DNA from: Alphaproteobacteria bacterium
GTDB taxonomy: Bacteria; Pseudomonadota; Alphaproteobacteria; Rhizobiales; GCA-2746425
Direction: 5' to 3'
Assembly: GCA_024743215.1 (NCBI GenBank)
Contig: JANSWZ010000003.1
Coordinates: 1-64,000, forward strand
DNA: 64,000 nt
Of the stretch, positions 28,745 through 37,798 are shown in pieces. Position 1 is the first letter of the stretch. Every line of letters starts with the position of its first letter. Below the pieces are notes generated by a model. The model did not search any database. It was not told where the DNA came from and saw nothing but the letters and a program-made list of their open reading frames with translations. The position numbers were made by a program, and so were the translations under genes.

Positions 28745-30349
28745 ATGAGCGACAAAATCTTTATAACCGCCATGGGGCACCTGTCGGTGGAGAGAGATGG
28801 GGAGGAAGTAAAACTTCCTTCTTCGCGCAAGACTCGAGCGCTGCTGGCTTATCTTGCTGTAACCGCACGGCCTCATCGCCGCGAACGGCTTTGTGAGTTG
28901 TTCTGGGATGTTCCAGACGACCCGCGTGGGGCGCTTCGGTGGTCACTTAGTAAATTGCGCGGCGTGCTGAATACGGAAGGTACCGAGCGCATTGTTGCCG
29001 ATCGGGAACGGGTTCAAATATCTGCCTCAGATATTGCAGTTGATTTCGTCATCATTCGAAAACGACTGTTGGAAAACCCTCCGCTCATACCTGCACAAGA
29101 ATTGCGGGATATGGCTGCAAAACTTGGCAATGTGCTGCTTGATGGGCTGGGTTATGGCAGCCAGGATGCGTTTGCAAGTTGGTTGGCCGCTGAGCGCGAA
29201 GATGTAAATTTGCTTAAATTGAATGTTTTGAGACGCCTGGCCCTGCATCCTGATATGAGTGTGACGGAAGCGGTCAGTTGGGCCAGACGGTGGACTGAGG
29301 CTGATCCTTTTGGTTCAAATGCAGCTGAAACCTATGTTTCGCTCCTTCGCCAAAGCGGGCAAACCGCTGAAGCAATACAGTTCATTGATGCCTATACAAC
29401 TGAATTGCGCAAAGCTGGTTTGGAGATCACCATCGATTTTGATGCCCATCCAGAATCCCAATCCAACAACGAGCCGAAAGCCGCGCCAAATCGAACGTTG
29501 CTGCTCAATCAGAATATCGGCTTTTGCCGAACCGATGACAATGTGCGCATCGCCTATGCGACCGTCGGCGAAGGACCTTCAATCGTGAAAGCCGCCAATT
29601 GGCTGAACCATTTGGAGCTCGATTGGGACAGTCCGATTTGGGGTGATACGTTCCAGGCCTGCGCCAATGGTCGAACTTTCATACGCTATGACGAGCGTGG
29701 CAATGGACTTTCTGATTGGGATGTTGATGACATCAGCCAGCGCGCCTTTGTCAGTGATTTGGAAACAGTTGTCGATGCGTTGAAGTTGAAAAAATTTCCA
29801 CTGCTCGGGATTTCTCAAGGCTGTGCTGTGTCCATCGAGTATGCGGTGCGTCATCCCGAACGGGTTTCGGCGCTTATTCTGGTTTCAGGATATGCCAGCG
29901 GGTGGCGTATCGGCGCAACAGAGGAAGAGCAGGAACGCCGCGAAGCCGTAATGACCCTGACAAAGCATGGATGGGGCACCAATAATCCTGCCTATCGACA
30001 TATTTTCTCACAAACATTCATGCCGGATGCAAAACCCGATGAGTTGGATTGGTTTGACGAGTTTCAACGCCAAACAACCTCTCCGGAAAACGCTGTTCGC
30101 TTTCAGCAGGCATTTGGCGATATCGATGTTCGGGACCTTTTGCCTCAAGTCAAAGTGCCGACTATCGTATTTCATTCAAAGGATGATCAGCGTATTTCGC
30201 TGGCTCAAGGCAGAGAAGTTGCCGCTGGCATTCCAGGTGCCCGGTTCGTACCTCTTGAAAGTAAAAATCACATTCTTTTAGGACATGAACCAGCCTGGAC
30301 GACATTTTTTGATGAGACAAACCGGTTTTTGGCGGAACACGGAATTTGA
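28745..30349 (+). CDS. BTAD/SARP-like transcriptional regulator fused to alpha/beta hydrolase
   Basis: N-term LPSSRKTRALLAYLAVTARPHRRERLCELFWDVPDDPRGALRWSLSKLR; C-term hydrolase with nucleophile elbow GISQG, acid in FHSKDDQRI, His in SKNHILL. Confidence 0.88.
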   Translation: MSDKIFITAMGHLSVERDGEEVKLPSSRKTRALLAYLAVTARPHRRERLCELFWDVPDDPRGALRWSLSKLRGVLNTEGTERIVADRERVQISASDIAVDFVIIRKRLLENPPLIPAQELRDMAAKLGNVLLDGLGYGSQDAFASWLAAEREDVNLLKLNVLRRLALHPDMSVTEAVSWARRWTEADPFGSNAAETYVSLLRQSGQTAEAIQFIDAYTTELRKAGLEITIDFDAHPESQSNNEPKAAPNRTLLLNQNIGFCRTDDNVRIAYATVGEGPSIVKAANWLNHLELDWDSPIWGDTFQACANGRTFIRYDERGNGLSDWDVDDISQRAFVSDLETVVDALKLKKFPLLGISQGCAVSIEYAVRHPERVSALILVSGYASGWRIGATEEEQERREAVMTLTKHGWGTNNPAYRHIFSQTFMPDAKPDELDWFDEFQRQTTSPENAVRFQQAFGDIDVRDLLPQVKVPTIVFHSKDDQRISLAQGREVAAGIPGARFVPLESKNHILLGHEPAWTTFFDETNRFLAEHGI

Positions 30350-30377
30350 TACACGACATTTGACGGGTTCAAAGCGC

Positions 30378-30692
30378 TCACTCGTCCAGAACAGCTTCAA
30401 ACCCTTCAAACACAGGATGCCCGGCATAAATGCCCTTATTTGTTCCGGCATTTTTGTGAGCATCCCTGAAATTCTGGGATTTGGTCCACCCCACAAAGGC
30501 ATCGTGGCTTTCCCAGATTGTGTGGGATGCATAAAGCGTCGAGTTCGTGGCCTTATCAACAGGCCCTTTGAGCAGATGAAATTCTCTGAAGCCTGGCACT
30601 TGTTTCAGGCTTGAATTCCGATTGCGCCAGATATCTTCAAAAGCCTTTTCCTGTCCGTCGTTGATCTGGAATCTATTCATTGCAATATACAT
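30378..30692 (-). CDS. hmuQ: Heme-degrading monooxygenase (IsdG/HmuQ-like, ABM fold)
   Basis: MYIAMNRFQINDGQEKAFEDIWRNRNSSLKQVPGFREFHLLKGP...LYASHTIWES; next to the heme uptake operon. Confidence 0.85.
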   Translation of the reverse strand: MYIAMNRFQINDGQEKAFEDIWRNRNSSLKQVPGFREFHLLKGPVDKATNSTLYASHTIWESHDAFVGWTKSQNFRDAHKNAGTNKGIYAGHPVFEGFEAVLDE

Positions 30693-30761
30693 TCGGGTCT
30701 TCTTTCCTGATTGTCTGGTTGGGGTTTTATGAAGTTCTTTTCAGGTTTTTTGCCGCCTATA

Positions 30762-32318
30762 TCAACGCCGGATTTCAACGGGGATTGTAAAACTCCGACG
30801 CGCGCCTTTTGGCGGTGCCGGAAATGGTGCTGCGCGGCGAATATGGGCCAGAGCCGCCTTGTCAATTTTGCTTGATCCTGAGCTTCTGGCAACGGATATG
30901 CCAGCCAGGCCGCCACTCGATGAAACCGAAAACCGGATGCGGACAGAGCCGCGCCCGCCAACGCGCTTTTGGCGCGTTCGCTGGATTTTCCGATAGATGA
31001 GGCCAGGGTAATTTGATGCTTTTGCATTGCCCGCAGCCTTGGTGTTGCTGCCCTTGCCACCGCCGCGAGAGGCTGTGGCCGAGGATTTTCCTGAGTTGTT
31101 TTGCGCGCTGCGCTGTGTCTTTGACTGGTTTCCCTTAGCAGCCGGTTGGCGTTTTTTGGCTTTCTTTTGCGTTTGTTTTTGGGTGGTTTTTTTGACAACT
31201 CGTTTTGGCTTACTGGCAATGATTTTACCATCATGTGGTTGTGGAGGCCTGGCTCTTGGAGCAGGTATTCCTTCTTCAGCCGTCTGAGCGACATCGGCTG
31301 CGATCGCAGTTTCAGCGGCGCGCGCAGATTTTAGAGGAGCAATTTGTGTGCTCAAGGCTTGGCGAATTTCCGGAGCAGGTTGAACCGCTGCAACTGAACC
31401 TTCGACACTTTGCAACTTTGGCCGGATGATTGCTTCCGGGGCAGGCGCAACTGACGCGTGGGGCACTGCTGATGCACTGGCCATTGGAGGCAATGCAGTC
31501 GGCGCCGGTTTTGCCGCTTGGCTTCGCTGAGGTGCCGCCGAGGGCTTTTGAATTTCATCAACGGGTTTTGCAACATCACTTGATGTTACCGTCGCATTGC
31601 TTTGTGCCGGGGCCGGTGTTTTGTCTGCCTGCTCATTTATTTGCAAAGATGATATCTGCGCTTTTGGGACTCCAGGCCTTTGAACCTCATTTTTCGCGGC
31701 TGCAATGGTATCGGTGATTGGCGGCATAAATGCAGTTTCGGCAGGTGTATCATGGCTTGTTGGCGTATCTGCGACGGCAGAAAGAGATGCTTTGGGTGTA
31801 CTGTCCGCGCTTTGAGTCGGGGTTGTTTTGGCAGCCATGGCATCAGGTTGCTGACTGTGCTGTGAAGCTGATGTTTTCGGTTGAGGCTCATCGCGCGGAT
31901 CCACGGCTGCAGTTTCAGTTGGCTCAGGTGGCGTTATTGGCGAAGACTTAACTGGTTTTGCCACAGGTTCTGATGAGGTCGTGGCTGTCGTTTGGGCTTT
32001 CGCACTTTCAAGTGGTTTTACCGCTGTTGGTTTGATGTCTTTGGTATCAGTGACTTGTTCAGCGGATGATGAAGAATCCTCAGGCTGAATGGATTCGGGC
32101 TCTGTCTGTGCCGTTTCTTCAGGCTCTGCACGGGCTATCATGTTGTCTTTCGACACCATGTCCGCAAAGCTGGTGCCTATCATTGCGACATCACCTTGCA
32201 CGCCGCCATCCAGCATTTCATCCACCGGGCTGTCGGTGAAAAACAACGCTATTGAGGCATGACACAGCACAGACAGTGCCAAGGAAATTGCGACAATGGA
32301 GGGCGTGGTTATTTTCAT
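30762..32318 (-). CDS. TonB-family energy transducer (long Pro/Ala-rich linker)
   Basis: N-terminal TM, low-complexity periplasmic linker, C-terminal YPGLIYRKIQRTRQKRVGGRGSVRIRFSVSSSGGLAGISVARSSGSSKIDKAALAHIRRAAPFPAPP. Confidence 0.93.
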   Translation of the reverse strand: MKITTPSIVAISLALSVLCHASIALFFTDSPVDEMLDGGVQGDVAMIGTSFADMVSKDNMIARAEPEETAQTEPESIQPEDSSSSAEQVTDTKDIKPTAVKPLESAKAQTTATTSSEPVAKPVKSSPITPPEPTETAAVDPRDEPQPKTSASQHSQQPDAMAAKTTPTQSADSTPKASLSAVADTPTSHDTPAETAFMPPITDTIAAAKNEVQRPGVPKAQISSLQINEQADKTPAPAQSNATVTSSDVAKPVDEIQKPSAAPQRSQAAKPAPTALPPMASASAVPHASVAPAPEAIIRPKLQSVEGSVAAVQPAPEIRQALSTQIAPLKSARAAETAIAADVAQTAEEGIPAPRARPPQPHDGKIIASKPKRVVKKTTQKQTQKKAKKRQPAAKGNQSKTQRSAQNNSGKSSATASRGGGKGSNTKAAGNAKASNYPGLIYRKIQRTRQKRVGGRGSVRIRFSVSSSGGLAGISVARSSGSSKIDKAALAHIRRAAPFPAPPKGARRSFTIPVEIRR

Positions 32319-32734
32319 TGGGGTTGTCTTTTTTCAGCCACCAGAAGGATTTTTTCAGCGCCGGCTGCCTGCAGTTTTGCAGTGGTCTCCAGCAGTCTGG
32401 CAGCGGATAAATTCCGGTCCGGGATCAGGCGTATGGTTTTGTTTGATTGTCCGGCTTCCGCGCTGCGTTTCAGTGCCGCCTGCGCGTAAACGCCTGCATC
32501 ACTCACAGGTTGCCCTCGATAGGTCAGGCGACCATCGGAGAGGATTGCCAGGGCATCTGGCATCTGTTCGCCCTGTTTGCTTTCCAGATCCATCAAGGTG
32601 ACATCGGGATCCAAAGGCGGTGCCAGAGTTCCGGCAATGAGAAAGAAAATAAGCATCAGAAAGACGATGTTGATGAGGGCAATCGTCGGTTCTTGCGGTT
32701 TTCTCAGACTGGTTGGCGATTCAAGTTTGATCAT
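32315..32734 (-). CDS. ExbD/TolR-family biopolymer transport protein
   Basis: IALINIVFLMLIFFLIAGTLAPP N-terminal TM; in tonB-exbD-exbD-exbB order. Confidence 0.9.
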   Translation of the reverse strand: MIKLESPTSLRKPQEPTIALINIVFLMLIFFLIAGTLAPPLDPDVTLMDLESKQGEQMPDALAILSDGRLTYRGQPVSDAGVYAQAALKRSAEAGQSNKTIRLIPDRNLSAARLLETTAKLQAAGAEKILLVAEKRQPQ

Positions 32735-32741
32735 TGAGGCT

Positions 32742-33131
32742 CTATCCAGACTTCAGAAAGCGTACGGCAAATGTTTCACCGCGAAATGAATTCAGAACAT
32801 CTACGAGACGTTGTGAGGTGACACTGTCGGTGACGCTGATCAACACTGTTGGTCGCGCAGAGGGCGCGAGGGCCTTGATGGCTGACGTCAAGTCCGGAAA
32901 ACCGGTTTCAACACCGTTGATCAGAACTTCTTCAGGCTTCAGGGACAGGAAAACGGGCCGTTCAGGCGACGACGCGGCAGCGGACCCGCCTCTGGCGCTT
33001 GCTATTTCGATCTCTGCGAATTTGGTGAATGTTGACGACAACATGAAAAACAGCAGCAGCAGAAATATCACATCAATGAGCGATGTGAGCGAAAGTCGCC
33101 TTTGCCTTTGCAATGCACCCTGAAGCTTCAT
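32742..33131 (-). CDS. exbD: ExbD/TolR-family biopolymer transport protein (second copy)
   Basis: RRLSLTSLIDVIFLLLLFFMLSSTFTKFAEIEIA. Confidence 0.92.
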   Translation of the reverse strand: MKLQGALQRQRRLSLTSLIDVIFLLLLFFMLSSTFTKFAEIEIASARGGSAAASSPERPVFLSLKPEEVLINGVETGFPDLTSAIKALAPSARPTVLISVTDSVTSQRLVDVLNSFRGETFAVRFLKSG

Positions 33132-33842
33132 TTACGCAGGTGCCTCCACCCCATCCGTGTCGAAGCTGCTGGAGCCTCGGTCGGTCTGGCTAGAAAACTG
33201 CAATCCGGGATTGAACAGTTCAACAAGGGCTGATTCCATTTCCATGCGTTCATTGGCGACGCGGCTTTCAAAATAGGTCAGGCAAAGCGAAGTCGGCATG
33301 GCAACAGCCAAACCGACGGCCGTGGTCAAAAGAGCCACCCAAATGCCGCCTGCCAGCAGTGAGGGGTCAACCGAGCTTCCTGCGCCCTGAAGCTTTTGAA
33401 AGGCTTCAATCATGCCAAGAACAGTTCCAAACAGGCCTAGAAGCGGTGCGATCTGCGCAATTGAATCCAAGGCCCTAAAGCCGCTTTGCAGTCGGTGTAT
33501 GGATTGCATTGCCTGTGCGGTCAGGACTTCTTCAGCGTCATCCCGGTTTTCTCCGCGCTGCTCCAGCAAATACATGGTTCTGGCGACCAGTGCTGACAAA
33601 ACACCATTTTGCCCGACCAGGCTCTGATGAGCTTTTGACCGGTTATTTAGCGACCAAAAATGCATTGCCTTGTGCACAGGCCCATGTCGGCCGACACGCA
33701 AGGTCCAAAACTGCCAGAACTTCACAAGAACAATTGCAAATGACAGAACCGATAGCGCTACTAAAAGCGTGACAACTGGTCCGCCAAGCTCCAGAAAATC
33801 CAGTGCGGTTGTTAAAGCCTGATCAAACATATCAACCGGCAA
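33132..33842 (-). CDS. exbB: ExbB/TolQ/MotA proton channel family protein
   Basis: SGFRALDSIAQIAPLLGLFGTVLGMIEAFQKLQGAG, ALLTTAVGLAVAMPTSLCLTYF. Confidence 0.93.
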   Translation of the reverse strand: MPVDMFDQALTTALDFLELGGPVVTLLVALSVLSFAIVLVKFWQFWTLRVGRHGPVHKAMHFWSLNNRSKAHQSLVGQNGVLSALVARTMYLLEQRGENRDDAEEVLTAQAMQSIHRLQSGFRALDSIAQIAPLLGLFGTVLGMIEAFQKLQGAGSSVDPSLLAGGIWVALLTTAVGLAVAMPTSLCLTYFESRVANERMEMESALVELFNPGLQFSSQTDRGSSSFDTDGVEAPA

Positions 33843-34269
33843 GCTCCACTGGTGTTCTGGTGTTGAGTTTCAATTGATCATCACACGCCAGTGAAACACC
33901 AGCCTGCCCCTCGCAACTGTTGGTTCCGTTGATCAGGATGCGCTTGATAGTGTCACAGGATAAATCTGGCAGATCGAATTGTCTGACGCGCATTCTGCCG
34001 ATTGGAATTGCTTCAAAATCCAGCAATGTCAGTCTCTCGACAATGTCGTCCTGATTGAAGACAACAGCTTCGAAGGACAGCTGCTCCAGGCCATCGGACA
34101 ATCCGTTTTGAACAACAAAGATAAGCCGACACGTCTGATCGGTTGGCTGCAATGCATTCAATTCAAGAAGGAGGGATGGTTCGGCATTGTCTTGCGCAAA
34201 GGCAGTGCCGGACAATGTCAGTGCCACGGCAAAAAGCCGTGACGCCAGCGGATGAATAAGAGCATTCAT
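33832..34269 (-). CDS. Uncharacterised exported protein in the heme uptake operon
   Basis: 145 aa; signal peptide LASRLFAVALTLSGTAFAQ; 11-bp overlap with the annotated exbB start; conserved-looking Cys residues. Confidence 0.75.
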   Translation of the reverse strand: MNALIHPLASRLFAVALTLSGTAFAQDNAEPSLLLELNALQPTDQTCRLIFVVQNGLSDGLEQLSFEAVVFNQDDIVERLTLLDFEAIPIGRMRVRQFDLPDLSCDTIKRILINGTNSCEGQAGVSLACDDQLKLNTRTPVELAG

Positions 34270-34289
34270 GAAGAGTGTGGTCCTTTTGC

Positions 34290-36386
34290 TTACCAGGTAA
34301 ATGTCTTTGCCAGAGAGACACGGAAATCACGGCCTTTGCCTGGGTCGCCAGCCAGATTGTTTTGGTAGGATTCATCAAACAGATTATCGACACCGGCCTG
34401 CAGTTCCAGGCCATCCAGCGCGGCGATTTCCTGAAACTCGGGCTTCCACGTCAGGAACAGATTATGCACATCATAAGCATCAAATGGTCCAGTGCTGGAC
34501 CCGGTCTCTATGTCGGCTACGAACAAGGAGCGCACGCCGAATTCAAGACCATGTTCAATGATGCGGCCACCGACAGTGATGGAAACCTGGTCTGCTGGAA
34601 TGGATGTCAGGTCTTCACCTGTCTCGGTGTTTTCGCCCCTTATGATGCTGCCGGCAAAACGTGTGAAGAACACGTCAGTTTCAAATGATCCTTCAACTTC
34701 GATCCCGTGAATGCGCGCTTCACCGACATTGATCTTGTAAGGATTGGTTGTGCCGCCTGTGGCCAGCGGATTGGTCTCAATCAAATTTGTCAGATCATTG
34801 TGAAAGGCCGTCGTTTTCATCGAAAATTGCGACCCAGCGACCAATAGATCGGGAACAGATACTGCAAAGCCAATTTCATAATTGTTGGAGTCTTCGGGCT
34901 TCAGATCGGGGCTGATTGCGTTCGGCGCTGTGAAACCACTGTCCGTTGACAGCATTTCATCCAACGTCGCTGCGCGCTCTGTATGCGCGACAGATCCAAA
35001 GACCGAAAACACGTCATTGAATTTGTAGAGTGCCGCCAATTTGGGAGAAAACAGCACCAGATCTGTCTGGCCGTCGATACCTGTTGAGGGATCAGCTTCA
35101 AGGTTGACCAAATCCAGCCGAGCGCCAGCTATTACAGTCAGTCGTTCATCCCAAATGAACTCGTCCTGTATGTAGGCTCCGAATTTTGTATCTGTCCCTT
35201 CCGGGTGGAAGGATATTGATCCCGAAGCGTCTTCGGCTGTTCTGGTCTGGTGACTGAACTGACCACCAATGGTGAGGAAGTTTTCGTAGGTGTCACCGAC
35301 GGCTTCAAATGTGTTTTCAACGCGCGCGGCCCATGTTTCATAGGCGTAAGCAGAGTCTGGGAAGAAAGCCACACTGGTGTCTGTTTGTTCAACAGCAGTA
35401 TCAGACCATGACAGGTTGACCTTGAGATCCAGCAAGGGGTTGTTCAGACCGGGGTTTTCATAGGAGATGACGGCCGTCTGATCTACGGTCTCCCTGTCTG
35501 TTGTACCAAAGGCCGCAATTGTGCCTGTTTGAGAATAGTCTGTATCGTCCTCATCGCTCTGCCAGCGCTCATAAGATATTTTCAGCTTTTGCTCATTGTC
35601 TGCACCGAAACTGAATGTTCCCTTTAGAAGACCGGAGAAGGCATCAAACTCAGTGCCCGACAGTATAACGCCTGCACCTGTTTCAAAATCGTCGCTGCGA
35701 CGGTAAGTGCCGGTTGCGAGAAATTCTGCATGCTCGTTCAAGCGCAATGCCAGGAGGGGAGAAAACAGGATGCCATCCTGATTGGAGTTGTATCCAGATT
35801 TGAGTCTGAGAGCAGTGGTCTGGCCTTCAGCAAGGAAGTCTGCGGCATCTTTGGTCGTGAGATTGATGACACCACCCAAGGCACCTGATCCGTAAAGTGT
35901 GGAAGATGCAGGTCCGCGCAGAACTTCGACGCTTTTGTAGAGTTCCGGGTCAGAAAAGAACGAGCCCATGCGATACTGTTCATAGAATTTCACAGCACCG
36001 TCCACATTCACGATGATTTTTGATTCGTCGGATGATTCAAGTGCACCAATGCCGCGGATGTTGAAGGATTGTCCGACAATACGGTCACTTCCTACGGCCT
36101 GCACACCGGGCACAGTTTCAAACAGCTCGCCAATGGTTGTGGCCTCAGCCTGATCTATGTCTTCCTGCTCAATAACCGTCACGGCCTGGGGGGTGTTAAT
36201 GGCAATTTTTTCTGCACCCGCGCCCAATATCAGTCGCTGCAACAATGTCGTGCGACCTTCATCTGTTTCGGACACTTCAGCGTCTTGCGTCCCGGCGTCC
36301 TGGGCCATCGAAAATCCATTTATTGCCAACGCTCCAAGCGCCACGCCACTTGCCATGGTGAGAACACCCTTTGTTGTTCGCCTCAT
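34290..36386 (-). CDS. hmuR: TonB-dependent hemoglobin/heme outer-membrane receptor
   Basis: AVTVIEQEDIDQAEATTIGELFETVPGVQAVG TonB plug motifs, beta-barrel ending in F-x-W; flanked by heme genes. Confidence 0.93.
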   Translation of the reverse strand: MRRTTKGVLTMASGVALGALAINGFSMAQDAGTQDAEVSETDEGRTTLLQRLILGAGAEKIAINTPQAVTVIEQEDIDQAEATTIGELFETVPGVQAVGSDRIVGQSFNIRGIGALESSDESKIIVNVDGAVKFYEQYRMGSFFSDPELYKSVEVLRGPASSTLYGSGALGGVINLTTKDAADFLAEGQTTALRLKSGYNSNQDGILFSPLLALRLNEHAEFLATGTYRRSDDFETGAGVILSGTEFDAFSGLLKGTFSFGADNEQKLKISYERWQSDEDDTDYSQTGTIAAFGTTDRETVDQTAVISYENPGLNNPLLDLKVNLSWSDTAVEQTDTSVAFFPDSAYAYETWAARVENTFEAVGDTYENFLTIGGQFSHQTRTAEDASGSISFHPEGTDTKFGAYIQDEFIWDERLTVIAGARLDLVNLEADPSTGIDGQTDLVLFSPKLAALYKFNDVFSVFGSVAHTERAATLDEMLSTDSGFTAPNAISPDLKPEDSNNYEIGFAVSVPDLLVAGSQFSMKTTAFHNDLTNLIETNPLATGGTTNPYKINVGEARIHGIEVEGSFETDVFFTRFAGSIIRGENTETGEDLTSIPADQVSITVGGRIIEHGLEFGVRSLFVADIETGSSTGPFDAYDVHNLFLTWKPEFQEIAALDGLELQAGVDNLFDESYQNNLAGDPGKGRDFRVSLAKTFTW

Positions 36387-36455
36387 ACAAACTCCTATGT
36401 TTGGGTTTGCTGGCTGGCGCGTGCTTGCTGGCTGTTCAAATTCGTAAAATTCAAT

Positions 36456-36516
36456 AACTTGACAATTATACTCAAGTTATGTTGTTGGTATTTAACTAGA
36501 GTAAATGAGTCAAGTT
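36456..36516. promoter_or_regulatory. Candidate operator/promoter region between hmuR and hmuP
   Basis: AACTTGA (36456-36462) and TCAAGTT (36472-36478) form a dyad; a further TCAAGTT at 36510-36516. Confidence 0.5.
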
Positions 36517-36577
36517 TAATTGTTAAAAGCCAAGCCAGCAAATGCGAGCCAGGCCTGCGAGTATCGGGTCCTAGTCA

Positions 36578-36802
36578 ATGCACAACAGCGAACGTGAAGA
36601 AATCGCGCAAACATCATCATCAAGGCCGCAGCTTGGCGACCGGAAACAATCAGATGGTCATTCTGAAATGAAGAAAATCCGAGAACCGGTTTATGAGAGC
36701 CACAGCCTGTTTGGATCCTGTCGGGAGATACGGATTGAGCATGCCGGCGAGACTTATCGTTTGAAAATAACGAAGCTCGGAAAACTTATTCTCAACAAAT
36801 AG
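36578..36802 (+). CDS. hmuP: Hemin uptake protein HmuP/HemP family
   Basis: EPVYESHSLFGSCREIRIEHAGETYRLKITKLGKLILNK. The family domain may start at an internal ATG (MKKIREP). Confidence 0.9.
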   Translation: MHNSEREEIAQTSSSRPQLGDRKQSDGHSEMKKIREPVYESHSLFGSCREIRIEHAGETYRLKITKLGKLILNK

Positions 36803-36814
36803 GGGTGTTGCAGC

Positions 36815-37795
36815 ATGTTGGCTGAAGACATTTCTCCTGCCGAGATACGGCAAAAGCAATCTGAACGATCAGATATGCGGTCCCGTGACCTTGCAGATAT
36901 GCTTGGTATTTCGGAAGCCGAGTATCTATGCGCCTGGTTGGGCGATGGGACCCGTTGCATCACGTGCAGGCCTGAGGACGTATTTCCAAAGCTGGTCGAA
37001 GTTGGCCCGTTGATGGCGCTTACCAGGAACGCGAGCGCTGTTCATGAGACAATTGGGTTTTTTGAACGGTTTTCCACGTATCGCACAACAGCCGAGTGTC
37101 ATGGTCCCGGTATCCGGACACATCTGACATCCCAAAAATGGGTCCACGGACTTTCGGTAGAAAAACGTCAGACTGAAAAGCGCCGTGACGAACAGCGCAT
37201 GTGCAGCTTTCAGTTCTTCGATGCCAACGGGACAGCTGTGCATAAAATTCATACGCGACCAGATTCGGATTTCAGAGCATGGGATCGGATTGCAGAGGCT
37301 ATCAGCCTCGATATTGATGCGGAAGACATCAGGTCTCAACTGCAGGCTAACAGAGCGCAGGAACCAGGTCGGATTGTATCTGCCTCAGGTCTGGAAACGA
37401 TGTTTGAGGGGTGTAAATCCAATCTCGAATTTCATCGTGTTTCCAATGAAGCAATCGAACACATGTTGAATGCCGCATCTGCCATTGGCTTGCCGCTTAT
37501 CTGCAAGGTCAGCAGCACCGGCTGTCTTCAAGCCTATGAAGGACCGGTGGCAAAGATTGTGACCATGGGCCCCTGGATCAACATTATGGATGACCAGTTT
37601 CACATGCATTTGCGGAAGGATCATTTGATCGGGACCTATATTGCCTCCCGCGCAAATGGGGCCGAGGTCCGGACCTCTCTTGAAGCATATGACGCTTCCG
37701 GCAAGCGCGTAATTTACTTTGTAAATCAGGATGATGGCACTGCAGAAAACGAAAGTCTCTGGCAAAAAATCATCCACGAACTTCCCAAGCCATAA
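36815..37795 (+). CDS. hmuS: Hemin-degrading/heme-transport factor HmuS/HemS
   Basis: RSRDLADMLGISEAEYLCAWLGDGT, duplicated domain, context hmuP-S-T-U-V. Confidence 0.92.
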   Translation: MLAEDISPAEIRQKQSERSDMRSRDLADMLGISEAEYLCAWLGDGTRCITCRPEDVFPKLVEVGPLMALTRNASAVHETIGFFERFSTYRTTAECHGPGIRTHLTSQKWVHGLSVEKRQTEKRRDEQRMCSFQFFDANGTAVHKIHTRPDSDFRAWDRIAEAISLDIDAEDIRSQLQANRAQEPGRIVSASGLETMFEGCKSNLEFHRVSNEAIEHMLNAASAIGLPLICKVSSTGCLQAYEGPVAKIVTMGPWINIMDDQFHMHLRKDHLIGTYIASRANGAEVRTSLEAYDASGKRVIYFVNQDDGTAENESLWQKIIHELPKP

Positions 37796-37798
37796 AAA

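Noticed and set aside
31000-32200. Repetitive low-complexity Ala/Pro/Lys-rich stretch as a possible repeat element
   Set aside because: Explained by the periplasmic linker of the TonB-family protein.
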